Source: Xiphydria camelus (taxonomy: Eukaryota > Arthropoda > Insecta > Hymenoptera > Xiphydriidae). From it: a stretch of 64,000 nt of DNA. Below the pieces are notes generated by a model that was given only the letters and a program-made list of their open reading frames with translations, was not told the DNA's origin and did not search any database. Shown here piece by piece: positions 11,439 through 21,526 of this stretch. The position numbers and the translations under genes were made by a program. Position 1 is the first letter of the stretch; each line of letters starts with the position of its first letter. Where the stretch lies: contig OY783198.1 in NCBI GenBank assembly GCA_963678675.1, positions 19,578,684 through 19,642,683 of the forward strand, given 5' to 3'.

Positions 11439-13080
11439 CTACTCCCTTGCCGGCCACGGCTCCTAGCCCCGTGTCGCCTGCTCTCCAGGACAGTTGCCGC
11501 GATTTCGCGCGGAACGGTCGCCACCCTCGCGCGACGCTTCTGACGCGGTGTTCCGGATGGCCCGGCTGAACGCGCGATTTCCTCGACGATCGCACGTCGG
11601 ACGGGGACCGACGGGGCGCTTTTCCTCCCTTTTCGTGGACTCGGTTGTCTATCACGGTGGCGAACCCACCCCCTTCTGCTCGCGAACTGGGGGAGGTTCT
11701 CCCCACTGGTTCCTCCCGTCGGATCGCTAAGTGATCGACGACGGGTGACCGGTGAAAAATCGCCGCAGCGCGTGAACGATGTTTCGGAGCGCTCGGTCCA
11801 GGAGCGACGGACGAGATGCGAGTATCCTTGAAGGTTGCTCTTCTCTTCCTCCTCCTTCTCCTCCTCCTCCTCGCCTCTATCCGGTTTCGCGCTCCGAGCG
11901 CTTTTGCTCAGCTACCGCGGCTCCTCGCGAGCGGTCGTTCCTCAGTCACTCTTCGGCGAAACCGGTAACGTCGTCTCGCGGTACTCTACATTTCGCGGCG
12001 CGTTCCCAATAGCGGTAGTATCGCGTCGGCAACGGGCCGGTATGTCCATATTTCTTCGGGTGCCGATTAGCGCGACGAGACGAGATCGCGCGACCCTCGC
12101 CACTTTTCTCCCGGGCGCGATCGGAGGGCGGACGCCCCCGTTCTGCTCCGAGAAACACCGGGACGGGCGGCTGAGATTCGTCCTATCGTCACGGACGATC
12201 GCGCGACGACAACGACGACGACGATGACGACGTGGAGGACGACACACCGCGCGCGCACCGTCTACATTCGTAACACACTTTTCGATCGCGCTTCCGAAAA
12301 CTCTCGAGCCGGGGCACTTCGTCTCCTCGCAGGGCGACGACCGGGACGCGATACGACGGCACGGCGGACCGCTGGTGCCGCGGTGGTACGCACCTCGGGT
12401 ACCTGGCGCGACGAAAACGCGACGACACTCATCCACGACGAACGCGCGGACGACGACGGTAACGAAGCACTACTCTCGGTATCCGTGGCTCTCGGGGTTC
12501 TTTCGAAGGAACACGATCGAGGAGCCCAGTCTCGTTCGCTCGCTCGCTAGTCACACACAGGGAAACAACAGACTGAGGGAGAGAGAGAGAAAGATCGCTG
12601 GCTCTCATGCGTTATGCATGTCGTAGCTGAGAGCGACTGACTGCCTCGCCTCGCAGCTCGCCCGAGGTTCCCAAGTTCCTCCGGTAAGCTCGTCATGCGC
12701 GCGACCGTCGGGAAATTCCCCCCACCGGGCGCCCCGCGGACGCCGATTGGCCGGCTAGGCAAGGTGGCCGTCGGAGCTACGTCACGAATGGGCGGGGCAC
12801 GGCCTGACCGCACCTCCGAGGCGAGGCACCCCAGGCGCCGGTCCGTTCTCTCCCGTGCTTCTACCCCTCGCTCGCTGTTCGAGCTCCGAGCGAGGCTCTT
12901 TCATCGGAGCTCTCCGCGCTCTCTGCCTGCCGTTCGTCCGTGCCGTGTCGTGCTGTGCCGTAACGTAACCGCAACCGTTCCGCACTCTTTTTTCCAGAGA
13001 GCGCCGCTCTTTTGTTTCGCCGCGGTGAGCGCATCTCCCACGGTGGTAAGCAACAGGTACTAATTCGAAACGACTAATTA
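11439..13080 (-). promoter_or_regulatory. CpG-rich vvl 5'UTR/promoter region
   Basis: Unique, very CpG-rich DNA directly upstream of the vvl start codon, free of transposons. Two minus-strand matches to the arthropod initiator TCAGTC occur, with +1 A at 12574 and at 12638, implying a 5'UTR of about 1.1-1.2 kb. Neither has a clear TATA box or DPE, so the start site is not fixed. Near 12,610 lies a partial palindrome ATGCGTTATGCAT. Chance ORFs are plentiful. Confidence 0.45.
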
Positions 13081-13662
13081 CTGGCCGCTGGGATATCGAT
13101 GGGACGTAAAAACCCACAGCCACAGAGGTAGACTGCGAGGACCGTCGCGTTCCCGCGGTGTCACCTTTACGGCGAACGCCGAGCGCGGTGCTGCACGTAC
13201 GCCGCACTGCGATTCGCGTCGGACTTTTGTCGTCGTGTTTATCGATGGAGCGGGATGTATGCGTACATGCGAGGACATAAAGACGAACTGATTTCTTCCC
13301 CTTTCCGACACGATGACAGACCGCACATATCGAAACGACTATCGTCCGAATCTCCGCGAACGGAAGAATGATTTCTTCGATCCAACCGTTAACGCGCAAC
13401 AGGTACCTACACCGCTGTCGACGAATTCTGCCTGACAGTCGCAGCCTTTAATTATCAGTGCGCGGTCGTATCGATCACAGGAATTTGCTGGCGGGCGAAA
13501 GAATCGTTTCCACCCCTCCCCTCCCGAGAGAGATTTGATGCATTCGAATGCGCGAGCTACAGGTAGCCGCGTGTATTCTTCTCCGAGCGTCTCTGAGTTA
13601 TTCGCGACACTGCGTTAAACGCGTACGGGTGGCTGCTGTAATAAGTATGCCAACAACGTAGC
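13081..13662. other. unique CpG-rich DNA upstream of vvl
   Basis: No gene or repeat recognised. The mix of CpG-rich and AT-rich short motifs without repeats is compatible with regulatory DNA of vvl, but nothing in the sequence proves it. Confidence 0.4.
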
Positions 13663-13895
13663 TACATGGAAAAAAATTAATTGTAACATTTACAAAGCTT
13701 GTGGTAAAATGCGAGACGGCCAATTTATCGTTACGATAACTACAACTTTAGTAAAAATTGCAGCAAACGCTCGCAACTTCTACAAGTTTAACTATAATTT
13801 GTACTAAAATTGTAATTACCTATCGTGACAAGAAATCGGCCTTGTCCCGAAATTTACCACAAATTTTGTATCCGTCTACGCGGAAGAAAAATGAG
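13663..13895. mobile_element. family G foldback, copy 1
   Basis: It starts TACATGGAAAAAAATTAAT. The arms share GTGGTAAA, CCAATTTATCGTTACGATA and their complements with the other family G copies at 15715, 23419 and 45145. The right end is degraded (GCGGAAGAAAAA). The centre contains AGTAAAAATTGCAGCAA-type sequence. Non-coding. Confidence 0.75.
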
Positions 13896-14587
13896 CAGCT
13901 ATACGCGCGTCGCGAGGGATATCTAATAAGCCAGGAAAAAAAGAGACCACCGCGCGTCTCACTCGATTTCAGCCGTGAAATCGGCTAAACTCCTCGATTC
14001 TCGATCCCGGCTTCGACGGGAACGACATTGGTTCGTCTCTCGTCTCCGCGCGCGTTTCTTGCTCGCGCGTCTTCGACGGGAGCGGACGACGCGCAACAGG
14101 TATTCATTCCGGTGATTAATTACCGGAAAGGGGAGAGGGTACGGTATCAATAGAAACGACTAAATAAAAAAACTTGTTTCGCCCGTAAGAGCGAGAGGGA
14201 GCAGACGGAGAGACAAAGCGAGAGAGCGAGAGGAAGAGGTTTAGCACATTTAAATGAGAGCCACAGGTAGCAGCATTATGCAGTACGTGCCAGCCACCCC
14301 TGAAGTGGGGTGAGTTAGATCATCGCGTAGCGTGTGCCGCGCGCGCGGAGATCTCTAGATCGTACACGACCTATTTCGAACACCTACCGCTGTTTTACCC
14401 CCGTACCCGGGAATTTAATCGCGATTACGCGTCCGTCCCGGCGGCGCACAGCGCGAGGAGAACGCCGCACGACGGACGGCGTCTTTTCAATTTGGCGCGC
14501 GGCTAATGCGTGCACATGCGAGCAGACAATTTGTTCGCCGTGAATTCGCTCGACATACTTCACGGAGAGAAGAGATATTCGTAACTG
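13896..14587. other. unique DNA, possible regulatory block
   Basis: No gene is seen. Positions 14235-14310 hold an ATTTAAATG core, an ACAGGTAGCAG box and CATTATGCAG close together. This is an AT-poor context with E-box- and homeodomain-like words, which looks more constrained than its surroundings. A purine tract precedes it. Confidence 0.35.
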
Positions 14588-14773
14588 TAATACTGGATAA
14601 TAGATTTGACATTTTGGGGAAAGCGTCGCGTTCGTTGGTTTACCGTAGTGACGACAGTTGACATGCATCTAGTGAACTTCGTTAAACGTAGGTATGTCAA
14701 TTGGTGTCATACGGTAAAGCAACGAACGTAATATTTTCTCCAAAATGTGTCAAATCTATTATCTGGTATAAGA
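14588..14773. mobile_element. foldback element, ~185 bp
   Basis: The left arm carries GATAATAGATTTGACA, CGTTCGTTGGTTTACCGTA and GTTGACATGC. The right arm carries their complements in reverse order, ending TGTCAAATCTATTATCTGG. Centre near 14680. No second copy seen in this window. Confidence 0.8.
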
Positions 14774-14778
14774 GTGAC

Positions 14779-15030
14779 TACACTCAAAGGAGAGTCTGGT
14801 TGAGAAAACCACAATTTAACCAGAAATCCTGGTCGATTTTGGCGCCAATCATAATTCCATAGTTATTTTGACCTGTGAGATTCTCGTTATATTGACGAGA
14901 GATCAGGATTCCTGCGACCAGGTCAACTTGCAGCATGGTCCATCGATGTCCACAACCTCTTTTTACGTAGTTGATACCATCGTGCAGTGATATTATTGAT
15001 CTACTTTTCTGGTTAATTCAACCATGGTGC
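14779..15030. mobile_element. family K dispersed repeat, copy 2
   Basis: It begins TACACTCAAAGGAGAGTCTG and ends CTGGTTAATTCAACCAT. It is collinear with 3282-3519, sharing the CTGGTCGATTTTGG, GATCTACTTTTCTG and TGCAGTGATATTAT phrases. Adjacent to, but distinct from, the foldback at 14588. Confidence 0.65.
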
Positions 15031-15225
15031 ATGGCTATCATAAGCTACAATCTCGTTGTTACTATAACTATGCGATAAAAGTTAGTTCGACTGCATTTGT
15101 TATCATAAATATGGTGCTAGCAACCAAGAAAAGTCAACCTTGCGGTTATGGTTGATTTTACTACCCGCTTTTCTCTCACAATCAGTGCAATATACTCCTT
15201 TCTCCGTGTTGGATGGAGGCGGACG

Positions 15226-15447
15226 TACACTGAGAACAAATACAGTAGATTTAACTAAATCGACGATTACGAGTGGGTGAATGCAGATCGAGTTATTTGG
15301 ACCGATAATTGATTTGAATGGGCTGCAGCCTCTTCCCTTGAAATAGCCGTTAATCGTTATATCCAAATTTATCAGTCGAAGCAAATAATTTTGCACTCCC
15401 CACCCGTAAACGTCGATTTAATTGAATATACCATTTTTTCTCGGTGT
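15226..15447. mobile_element. family F element, copy 1
   Basis: The ends TACACTGAGAACAAATACAG and ATTTTTTCTCGGTGTA are inverse. The subterminal AGATTTAACTAAATCGACG matches the right end CGTCGATTTAATTGAATA in inverse. The interior contains GTGGGTGAATGCAGAT, GGCTGCAGCC and CCCACCCGTAAACG. TA flanks. Same family as 23192 and 47325. Confidence 0.8.
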
Positions 15448-15489
15448 AGTTGAGCGGTACTACGTGAGAACTCAACGAAGACCAGATAC

Positions 15490-15680
15490 GTGCACGCGCC
15501 CGTCAAGCTGACAGTGCGAGTGAACAAACGCTACAGCCGTGGGATTAAATATAAAATTGTTTTAGGTGATATAATAATTGTGTCCACTGTGATTATATTT
15601 TCTTACGCAATTTTATATTTAACCCCTCGTGTGGCTGTAACATTTGTTCACTCGCACCAACAGCTTGACCGGCGTGCAAA
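15490..15680. mobile_element. foldback element, ~190 bp
   Basis: Long inverse arms: the left holds GTCAAGCTGACAGTGCGAGT, GAACAAACGCTACAGCC and TTAAATATAAAATTG. The right holds CAATTTTATATTTAA, GGCTGTAACATTTGTTC and CACTCGCACCAACAGCTTGA. The loop is AT-rich. No other copy in the window. Confidence 0.85.
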
Positions 15681-15714
15681 GTAGTCTCTGTGGAACTCTC
15701 ACTTACCGTTCGAC

Positions 15715-15928
15715 TACACGAAGAAAAATAAATCGTAGCATCTCTACAAAGAGTTTGAGGTAAATTTCAGAACAAAGTCGATAAAAATTACCTATAGTAA
15801 AATTTTAAGAAGCTGCAAGCTTCGCTATAATTTCTATTAAAATTGTCGTTATCGCAACGATAAATTGACCTTGCACCGAAATTTATCACAAACTCTGTAA
15901 ACGCTGCAATTAATATGTTTCTTCTTAC
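15715..15928. mobile_element. family G foldback, copy 2
   Basis: It starts TACACGAAGAAAAATAAATC, carries the family words GAGGTAAATTTC, ATCGCAACGATAAATTG and TTATCACAAACTC, and ends at ATGTTTCTTCTTA. More diverged than the copy at 23419. Confidence 0.75.
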
Positions 15929-16675
15929 TCTTCAACTTAATCGACTGAATCCACAGCGGGCAGATTTTCTGCTCGCATGTTTACGTATCGTCACGAGCGC
16001 GCGCAAAGTGCATGCGGAGTCGGTGCGAGTAAAATGCGCGTTATCGTTGTTGCCGGATGTCGGTGACCCGTATAAATATAAATAAATGAGAAGATAGATC
16101 GAGACGCGGTGGATGTAGAAATTCCGTCGCTCTGCCCGTTAAAATGTTTGCCCGATGTCGCGCGAACGACGTGACGGATGCTTCGAACGAGATGCCGATT
16201 TTACAATAAGATCGTCATCCGATGTATGCGAGCGCTCGAACGCGCCCGCGATTATGCGACGGACGGAGGAGACGCGTGCGCTCCGTGAAGGTATGGATGT
16301 ATTTCTATGCGGGGATTGCGCTTCGCTCTCCGCGTACACTCGCTATGTGCGCGATGTACTTTGAATTTTATTTCCTTCCCGATCGTAAGTGCGTCTTATT
16401 CGATGAGCGTTTCGCTCGGGAGTGATGCTGTAACGGCGAGGGAATGCGGGTGGTTGAATCGATCGTAATCGTAGCACGGGGGGGAAGAGTTTTGTACGGT
16501 TTCATAAAACGGGGTGTATTTTGAGGGTGAATAGTCGAGGGACAACTGTACTGTATTTTTAGTGTCACTGTAACTTTCATTTGAATCGGTTGAGGTATTT
16601 CGACCAGAAGAGGAATCATTTCAGCTACACTTTGTCGTAAAATAGATATATCTCGGTGATGTGTGTATCGGTAGC
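15929..16675. other. unique intergenic DNA
   Basis: No repeat or gene recognised. Short open frames near 16139-16425 have no recognisable content. Confidence 0.5.
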
Positions 16676-16893
16676 TACACTGAGAAAAAAAAGTAGCCAA
16701 CAAAATAATTTTGTTGAGTCAATTTGATAGCCTAAACAAATATTTGTTGGATTATCCAAATGTTTAGCTCTGCCATCTGAGTTTTCGTGAAATCGGCCAA
16801 AGAATTTTACGATTCCAAAAAAAAAAACGTTTTGTTAGCTCGTATTCTTTGAAAATATTTTGTTAGCCTCTGATCAAGAGTTATCTCAGTGTA
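16676..16893. mobile_element. family E foldback, copy 1
   Basis: TA-flanked. Left end TACACTGAGAAAAAAAAGTA, right end TTATCTCAGTGTA. Interior words GCCAACAAAATAATTTTGTT, AACAAATATTTGTTGGATTA, CCAAATGTTTAGCTCTG and AACGTTTTGTTAGCTCGTAT. The inverse copy is the nested element at 41566-41784. Confidence 0.85.
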
Positions 16894-16983
16894 CCTATAA
16901 TATATCAAAGCATGAAGCAATCGTATTATTGTAAGAACAAATTAGAATTGGGAGTTTCGAATGGTTTTAAACTTCTTCAAGGG

Positions 16984-17202
16984 CATAGAGAAAAATGATT
17001 GATTCGATCTACTGAGAATTACTTGCGGGATCGCAATGAATTATTTATTTAGATCAACCAGATCTTTTATAATATTAATCAAATATTTCTTCCTTGCAAT
17101 CATGTGATGGTTCAAAAATTTATCTATTTAAATAAATAACTATTCGCCACCCCGCAAGTCATTTCCAGTAGAAGATCCATCTAATTCTCTTTCTCTGTGC
17201 GG
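16984..17202. mobile_element. family H foldback, copy 1
   Basis: It starts ATAGAGAAAAATGATTGATT and ends CATCTAATTCTCTTTCTCTG. It contains CTACTGAGAATTACTTGCGG, CTTGCAATCATGTGATGG and TTAAATAAATAAC as in copies at 30628, 39481 and 48851. Confidence 0.8.
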
Positions 17203-18111
17203 TATTTTCCCAGCGGTATTCATTCCTTCCATCGAACATATCTACACGTTTTTCTACTATAAAGAGATACCAACGATAATTCATCACGCCCGCGTCGCCT
17301 CCTAAATCATCACTACAACTCCAGCTCCAATTTTCCAGAGCAAACGACCCGAACCGTTATGCGCGATAGATCGAAATCAAGCGGCCGCAGTCTCGACCTG
17401 CAAATTACCCACACGGATCAATTGCAAGGAAGAAGTGCGTTACGCTAGCGCAGAGCCCTTCCCCGACGCAAGTCTCGCGCCGCGGAGCGCGAGTGCAATT
17501 AGCGCGCCTGTCGCGCGGCGCGAGTACAGGACGCGAGCCACGATCGATCCGTCGCGCTTCTATTTCCACGTCTTTCCGTCGCGACTAATACGTCTTTAAT
17601 TTGATTTCGTGTTCTCCGTTGTGTCAAATTGGATTGAACGGCTGTGAAGTATTTGCTTAGGACCGACAGGTAGTGGAGTAGGTAGCGGGCTTCGTGGCGT
17701 GCCCTGCGTTCCGAGCGAGTCTCCCGCGTGTTCCGTGTGCACAAGAGCGCGAGCGACCCGCGATCGTCACCCGGCTCGAAACGAAACACTTTACTACCTG
17801 AACGTTTGCTTGCATAATTTAAACGCCCTTTCTGCCTTTCACCCGGCGCGGCCCCGCGCTGCACCTTGTCCCCGGGGCGCGCTCGCCTCGACTCCTCGAG
17901 GTGCGAAAACAGTTGTGAAAAACATCCCGGGAAAAATTTGGGGCTCTACCCGTCAGCACGAGCAGTTTTCGCGCGCAGCTCGACGCGGGACGATCGAGGT
18001 CGGGACGCGAAACCGGGCCTAATTGCCGAAGGGTCGTCGAATCTCTGCCGACGGATGCCGATCTCGGGAGCACCGATCTTCGAGTAAAGAAGCGACTGGA
18101 AAGTTGACAAA
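17203..18111. other. unique, partly CpG-rich DNA
   Basis: No repeat recognised. Overlapping chance ORFs on both strands (17499-18087) lie in a CpG-rich patch and have no domains. The stretch at 17390-17460 lacks repeats and could be regulatory. Confidence 0.45.
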
Positions 18112-18200
18112 TGCTCCCGGGCGTCAGGGATTCTGTCGTTGGTGAGTTTTTAAAATGTCATTTTGAAATGTGCCAACCAATGAATGATTAATTCTTATGC
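18112..18200. mobile_element. family N half element
   Basis: It matches the left arm of the foldback at 20479-20694: CCCGGGCG/CTCA, ATTCTGTCGTTGGTGA, a T-run, then CCAACCAATGAATGATTAAT. The right arm is absent, so this is a truncated copy. Confidence 0.65.
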
Positions 18201-18279
18201 AGTGTGAGAGAAAAAATTGTATGTATTAATGATGTATTAAATTAAAAATCTGCATATAAATATAAACCAAAAGCGCGTA

Positions 18280-18343
18280 GATAATGAGATAAGAGTGATT
18301 GAAGTTTCTTTCCTGGCGAGTAAGTTTAGCCTCATATGGTACA
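18280..18343. repeat. family P dispersed repeat, copy 1
   Basis: ATAATGAGATAAGAGTGATT, TCCTGGCGAGTAAGTTTA and CCTCATATG occur in this order and again at 30570-30627. It is probably a fragment of a larger interspersed element. Confidence 0.6.
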
Positions 18344-19381
18344 TGTAGAGAGTATTACTTAATAAGAATTCCGTCAATCGACTGGAGGATGCAATTTAAA
18401 GAAAAAGATATTCCTGCAGGACCGACGCGTAAGGGGTTATAGATGAGAAAATGCGATTGAAAAGACCCGAGAGTCGCGGTAAGAAAGACTCGCATCGTAT
18501 CGTACACTTTGTTAGATACACGACAGCGGCCCTTCCGCTCGGCTTCCTCGTCGACTGCACCGTCAATGCGATGCAATTTGGCGTACAATGTATCGACGGC
18601 CGCGCGGTCCCGCGGACGGCCGAAAAGTTTGTAAACCGAGCATTCGGAACGTGGCGTAGGTCGAGGAAGCCCGTCGCTATAAAAAGCGGCGTACGTGAAT
18701 GGAGAGTTAACACACTGTTGTAATTTGACCGACTTTATGTCGGGAATGAATATTTTAATATTTTAATACGAAATACGCTATGAGGGATTTTATGGTGCGC
18801 TATAGCTTCCCTATGGTATAGACACCTCCCGTCTCTTTCCTCGTTCCCTGCGTATACGCAAGAGCCGGCGACGAACGGTGGCGCGGAGCACGCACGCACG
18901 CACGCACGATCCCTCGACAGCGGCGGCGCGGCGGCGGTCGTGTTGCGCGGTAGTGGGAGGCGTAGAGGGGCAGCCGAGCAGCGAAGGGTGGGGGGAGCGA
19001 CGGAGGGCGCGAGGAGGAAGAGAGAGAAAGAAAGCGAGAGTGCAATCGTACCGGAATTCAGCGTCAGATGGCAGCAGCACGCGGCTCCGCCGTTCATTGA
19101 CTGCATTTCGACGTGTGCAACGCGCGTCCGTGCCGCGGCGGAAGCGCGTGTGCGTACGAGTCGATACTTTTCAAGCTCCCCTCGCGGGAATCGAACGGCC
19201 AACGGTAAGCTTCGCACCGATCAGCGCGTAAAGCTCTTCGCGTGTTCGATTCTCGCGGAGAGTCGACGGTTTTAGAGATTTCTTAAAACGCGGGGAAGTA
19301 ATCATCTGACGGAAAGTTGGAGAGAGAAGAGATATTCGATGCGAGTTTAAATTATCGCTCGCTTCGACATTCGGCTAAATG
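18344..19381. other. unique CpG-rich DNA, chance ORFs
   Basis: GC-rich with overlapping open frames on both strands (for example 18735-19217 minus and 18878-19231 plus) that show only Arg/Ser/Ala-rich compositional sequence. No repeat or gene recognised. Confidence 0.5.
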
Positions 19382-19592
19382 TTTTTTTCGTCACTCAGTG
19401 CGTAAAACTCGGTTTCACGGGCGTCCTCAACCCCGTCAACCTCGTATTTCGCACTTAGTGACAAAAAATAGAATTCGTTATAAGGGCGTTTCGCGTCGTT
19501 TTAACTCGTGTGATTGCCGCACTCTCTCGCTTCACTCGTGCGAAAAGCTTCACACTCTCGTTAAAAACGGCGCTCCACGCCCTTATAACGAA
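19382..19592. repeat. two tandem hairpins
   Basis: Hairpin 1 (19382-19467) pairs TTTTTTCGTCACTCAGTGCG with CGCACTTAGTGACAAAAAA. Hairpin 2 (19475-19592) pairs TTCGTTATAAGGGCG with CGCCCTTATAACGAA. The loops are CpG-rich. They look like ends of one or two small foldback elements side by side. Confidence 0.7.
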
Positions 19593-19929
19593 AATATCTA
19601 TTAAGTCTCCATTTCGCGGCACACTGTCACGAGCGCTGATTTACAAATTGTAGACAAATCAGGAGACTCTCTCGGTAAAGTCTCATGTCCAGTACAGCAT
19701 ACTGTCATTTTTGGAAAATTATTTTAAACAACCACCCTTTCAAATCTACCCCTTTGGATGTACATTTGTTGCCGCGTCGGCAAATTACGGGGCGTACTGA
19801 TTTTTTATCAGACGATGGCGAACATTAACAGAGTAGTAATTATTCAGAGCGTTATTCATGGGCCGACGAGGAACGTTACACGAAGGGGTGGCCCGACTAG
19901 TATCGCAACTGTCGGCGAATAGATAAATA
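19593..19929. other. intergenic, nothing recognised
   Basis: AT-rich to mixed sequence with no clear inverse arms, ORF or family word. It may include further 3' flank of the retrotransposon fossil that follows. Confidence 0.4.
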
Positions 19930-20445
19930 GTTTTTTATTGATCTAACAGATGGAGTGTATACCTATAGACATTTTACAATGTACTTAGGTATTTTTATGT
20001 TTGCTGAGATCATATCCTGCTTGTATTAGGTATGTATTGCTAATTGCTTAAAATTACGTATAAAAAAAATGTAATATATATCATAAACTATATGTATTAA
20101 GTAACCCGAGTCTTATATCTGTATATTAACATCTATTATAAATTGAGTAAGACTTTTAACAATATTAGGCTTCATCTCCTTGAGTAAGTCTATTATAGGA
20201 ACAGGGGGATTGATTTTGTCCCTCCTTAACTTCTGTAGCAAATGCCCTCGTTAGGCAACGTACTTCTCGCATTACCACAACACATGTTCAATACATATTT
20301 TCAACGCTTTTTCCACATTCACACCTATCATTTTCTATAATGTGAGACCGGACTAGGCTGGCTGTCAGTGATGAATGTCCGCTTCTCAATCGGTTCATAG
20401 AAACTATTGCCCGTCGTGGTAAATTTTGTTTGAAAAAAAAACCAT
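19930..20445 (-). mobile_element. 5'-truncated non-LTR retrotransposon, 3' end
   Basis: Minus strand. The coding fossil occupies 20113-20445, and an AT-rich presumed 3'UTR runs on to an ATCAATAAAAAA-like tail near 19930. Upstream it stops just before the foldback at 20479. The size and missing 5' portion are typical of truncated LINE-type insertions. Confidence 0.6.
20113..20445 (-). pseudogene. non-LTR retrotransposon ORF2 C-terminus (broken)
   Basis: Minus-strand translation gives LPRRAIVSMNRLRSGHSSL, then HIIENDRCECG. This is the conserved segment that follows the RNase H domain in I/Jockey/R1-like elements (basic RLRSGH box, then CxCG and an HxxxxC partner). After one frameshift the expected continuation appears (IEHVLW, CEKY, LLQKLRRDKINPPVPIIDLL) with two in-frame stops, ending at the stop at 20113-20115. 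A nine-A homopolymer at the upstream edge also breaks frame. Clearly inactive. Confidence 0.8.
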
Positions 20446-20478
20446 GATTTACGATTTCTTGTATAAAAGTTTTCTATG

Positions 20479-20694
20479 TACCCCGGGCTCACGGAATCTG
20501 TCGCTGGTGACTTTTTTTAAATGTTATTTTTAAACGTACTAACCAATGATTAATCAATCCTCGTGCTTTCATTAACGAGAGTAGACGTCACCGTAGCTAA
20601 TGAGGGCATGAGAATTAATTGTTCACTGGTTAGTACGTTTAAAAATAAGGTTTAAAAAAAGTCACCAGCGACAGATTCCGTGAGCACGGGTGTA
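20479..20694. mobile_element. family N foldback, complete
   Basis: TA-flanked. Arms TACCCCGGGCTCACGGAATC, GTCGCTGGTGACTTTTTTTA and ACGTACTAACCA(A/G)TGA pair with the inverse set ending GATTCCGTGAGCACGGGTGTA. Loop about 50 bp. A half copy is at 18112. Confidence 0.85.
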
Positions 20695-21316
20695 CGTGAC
20701 TCCTTTCTTGAACTCCACAGCAATTTGGAAAATTTGGTCCTCATTCGTACTTCCGGGGCGGTGCCGCCATCGACCGTGAAACACTCAAACTAGAGTGGGA
20801 TTCCCCAATTTCCTTTCCTAATGATAATAAAGAGTATTTTTTATTGCCTTCGATTTTCCCGATTAGTACCTACCACCTGTTACGCCTTCCGCTAGCGCTA
20901 AAATCCCGTCCTGTGTGCGGAGATCGAACAGAAGATATGGAGAAAGAATGCTAAACCAAATCCGATCGACGCCTATATAAGTATGTGTGTGTCACACACG
21001 GGGGACATTTAATTTTCCCGCATGGCGAGAGACAAGAGCTGCTGATGCGTTGAGCTCCGCGAACGGAAAGGTTTTAGCTTCCCTTTCTTTTACGGGGTGT
21101 GGCGAAACGTTGTAAGGAGGAAAATTAAATGCTTTTTCCGATGTTCCACCTCTTTCTTCCGCGATTGACAAGGTATAAAACGACTTTTTCACATTAGACA
21201 CGCGATATACTAATTTTAGTTCATTTACGTCACCAATTCGCAGCCAATGAACCTCGATGCACATTTCTTTCCAATTCTCCGAGTACCGTAAAGTAAACAA
21301 ACCTATTTTGCTCCTA
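20695..21316. other. unique intergenic DNA
   Basis: No gene or family word seen. It includes a GTGTGTGTCACACAC self-complementary stretch near 20985. Confidence 0.45.
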
Positions 21317-21526
21317 TACACGGAGAAAAAATTGTGGTAACCATTCTCACAATATATATATATGATTGAAATATCGCGGCATATGACGTTCAGTACAATG
21401 AATGTGTCGATATTTACTATAAGTATAGCAAGTATATTTACTATGATACTGAACGTCATATGCTGCAATAATTTAATCTTACCGCGTGAATTGTGAGAAT
21501 CGTTACCACAAATTTTTCCCCGCGTA
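21317..21526. mobile_element. family J foldback, complete
   Basis: TA-flanked. Ends TACACGGAGAAAAAATTGTG and CAAATTTTTCCCCGCGTA. The arms contain GGTAACCATTCTCACAAT, GGCATATGACGTTCAGTA and their complements. The centre is AGTATAGCAAGTATATT. A composite copy occurs at 50947-51426 and a half copy inside 48444-49162. Confidence 0.85.

Noticed and set aside
12572..12640. TCAGTC initiator matches as a firm vvl start site
   Set aside because: A 5-6 base motif is frequent, and neither site has a TATA box or DPE at the right place.
19185..19225. GTTCGATTCCCGC-like T-arm on the minus strand
   Set aside because: The 5' half of the T-stem does not pair and no acceptor or anticodon arm fits, so it is not a tRNA.
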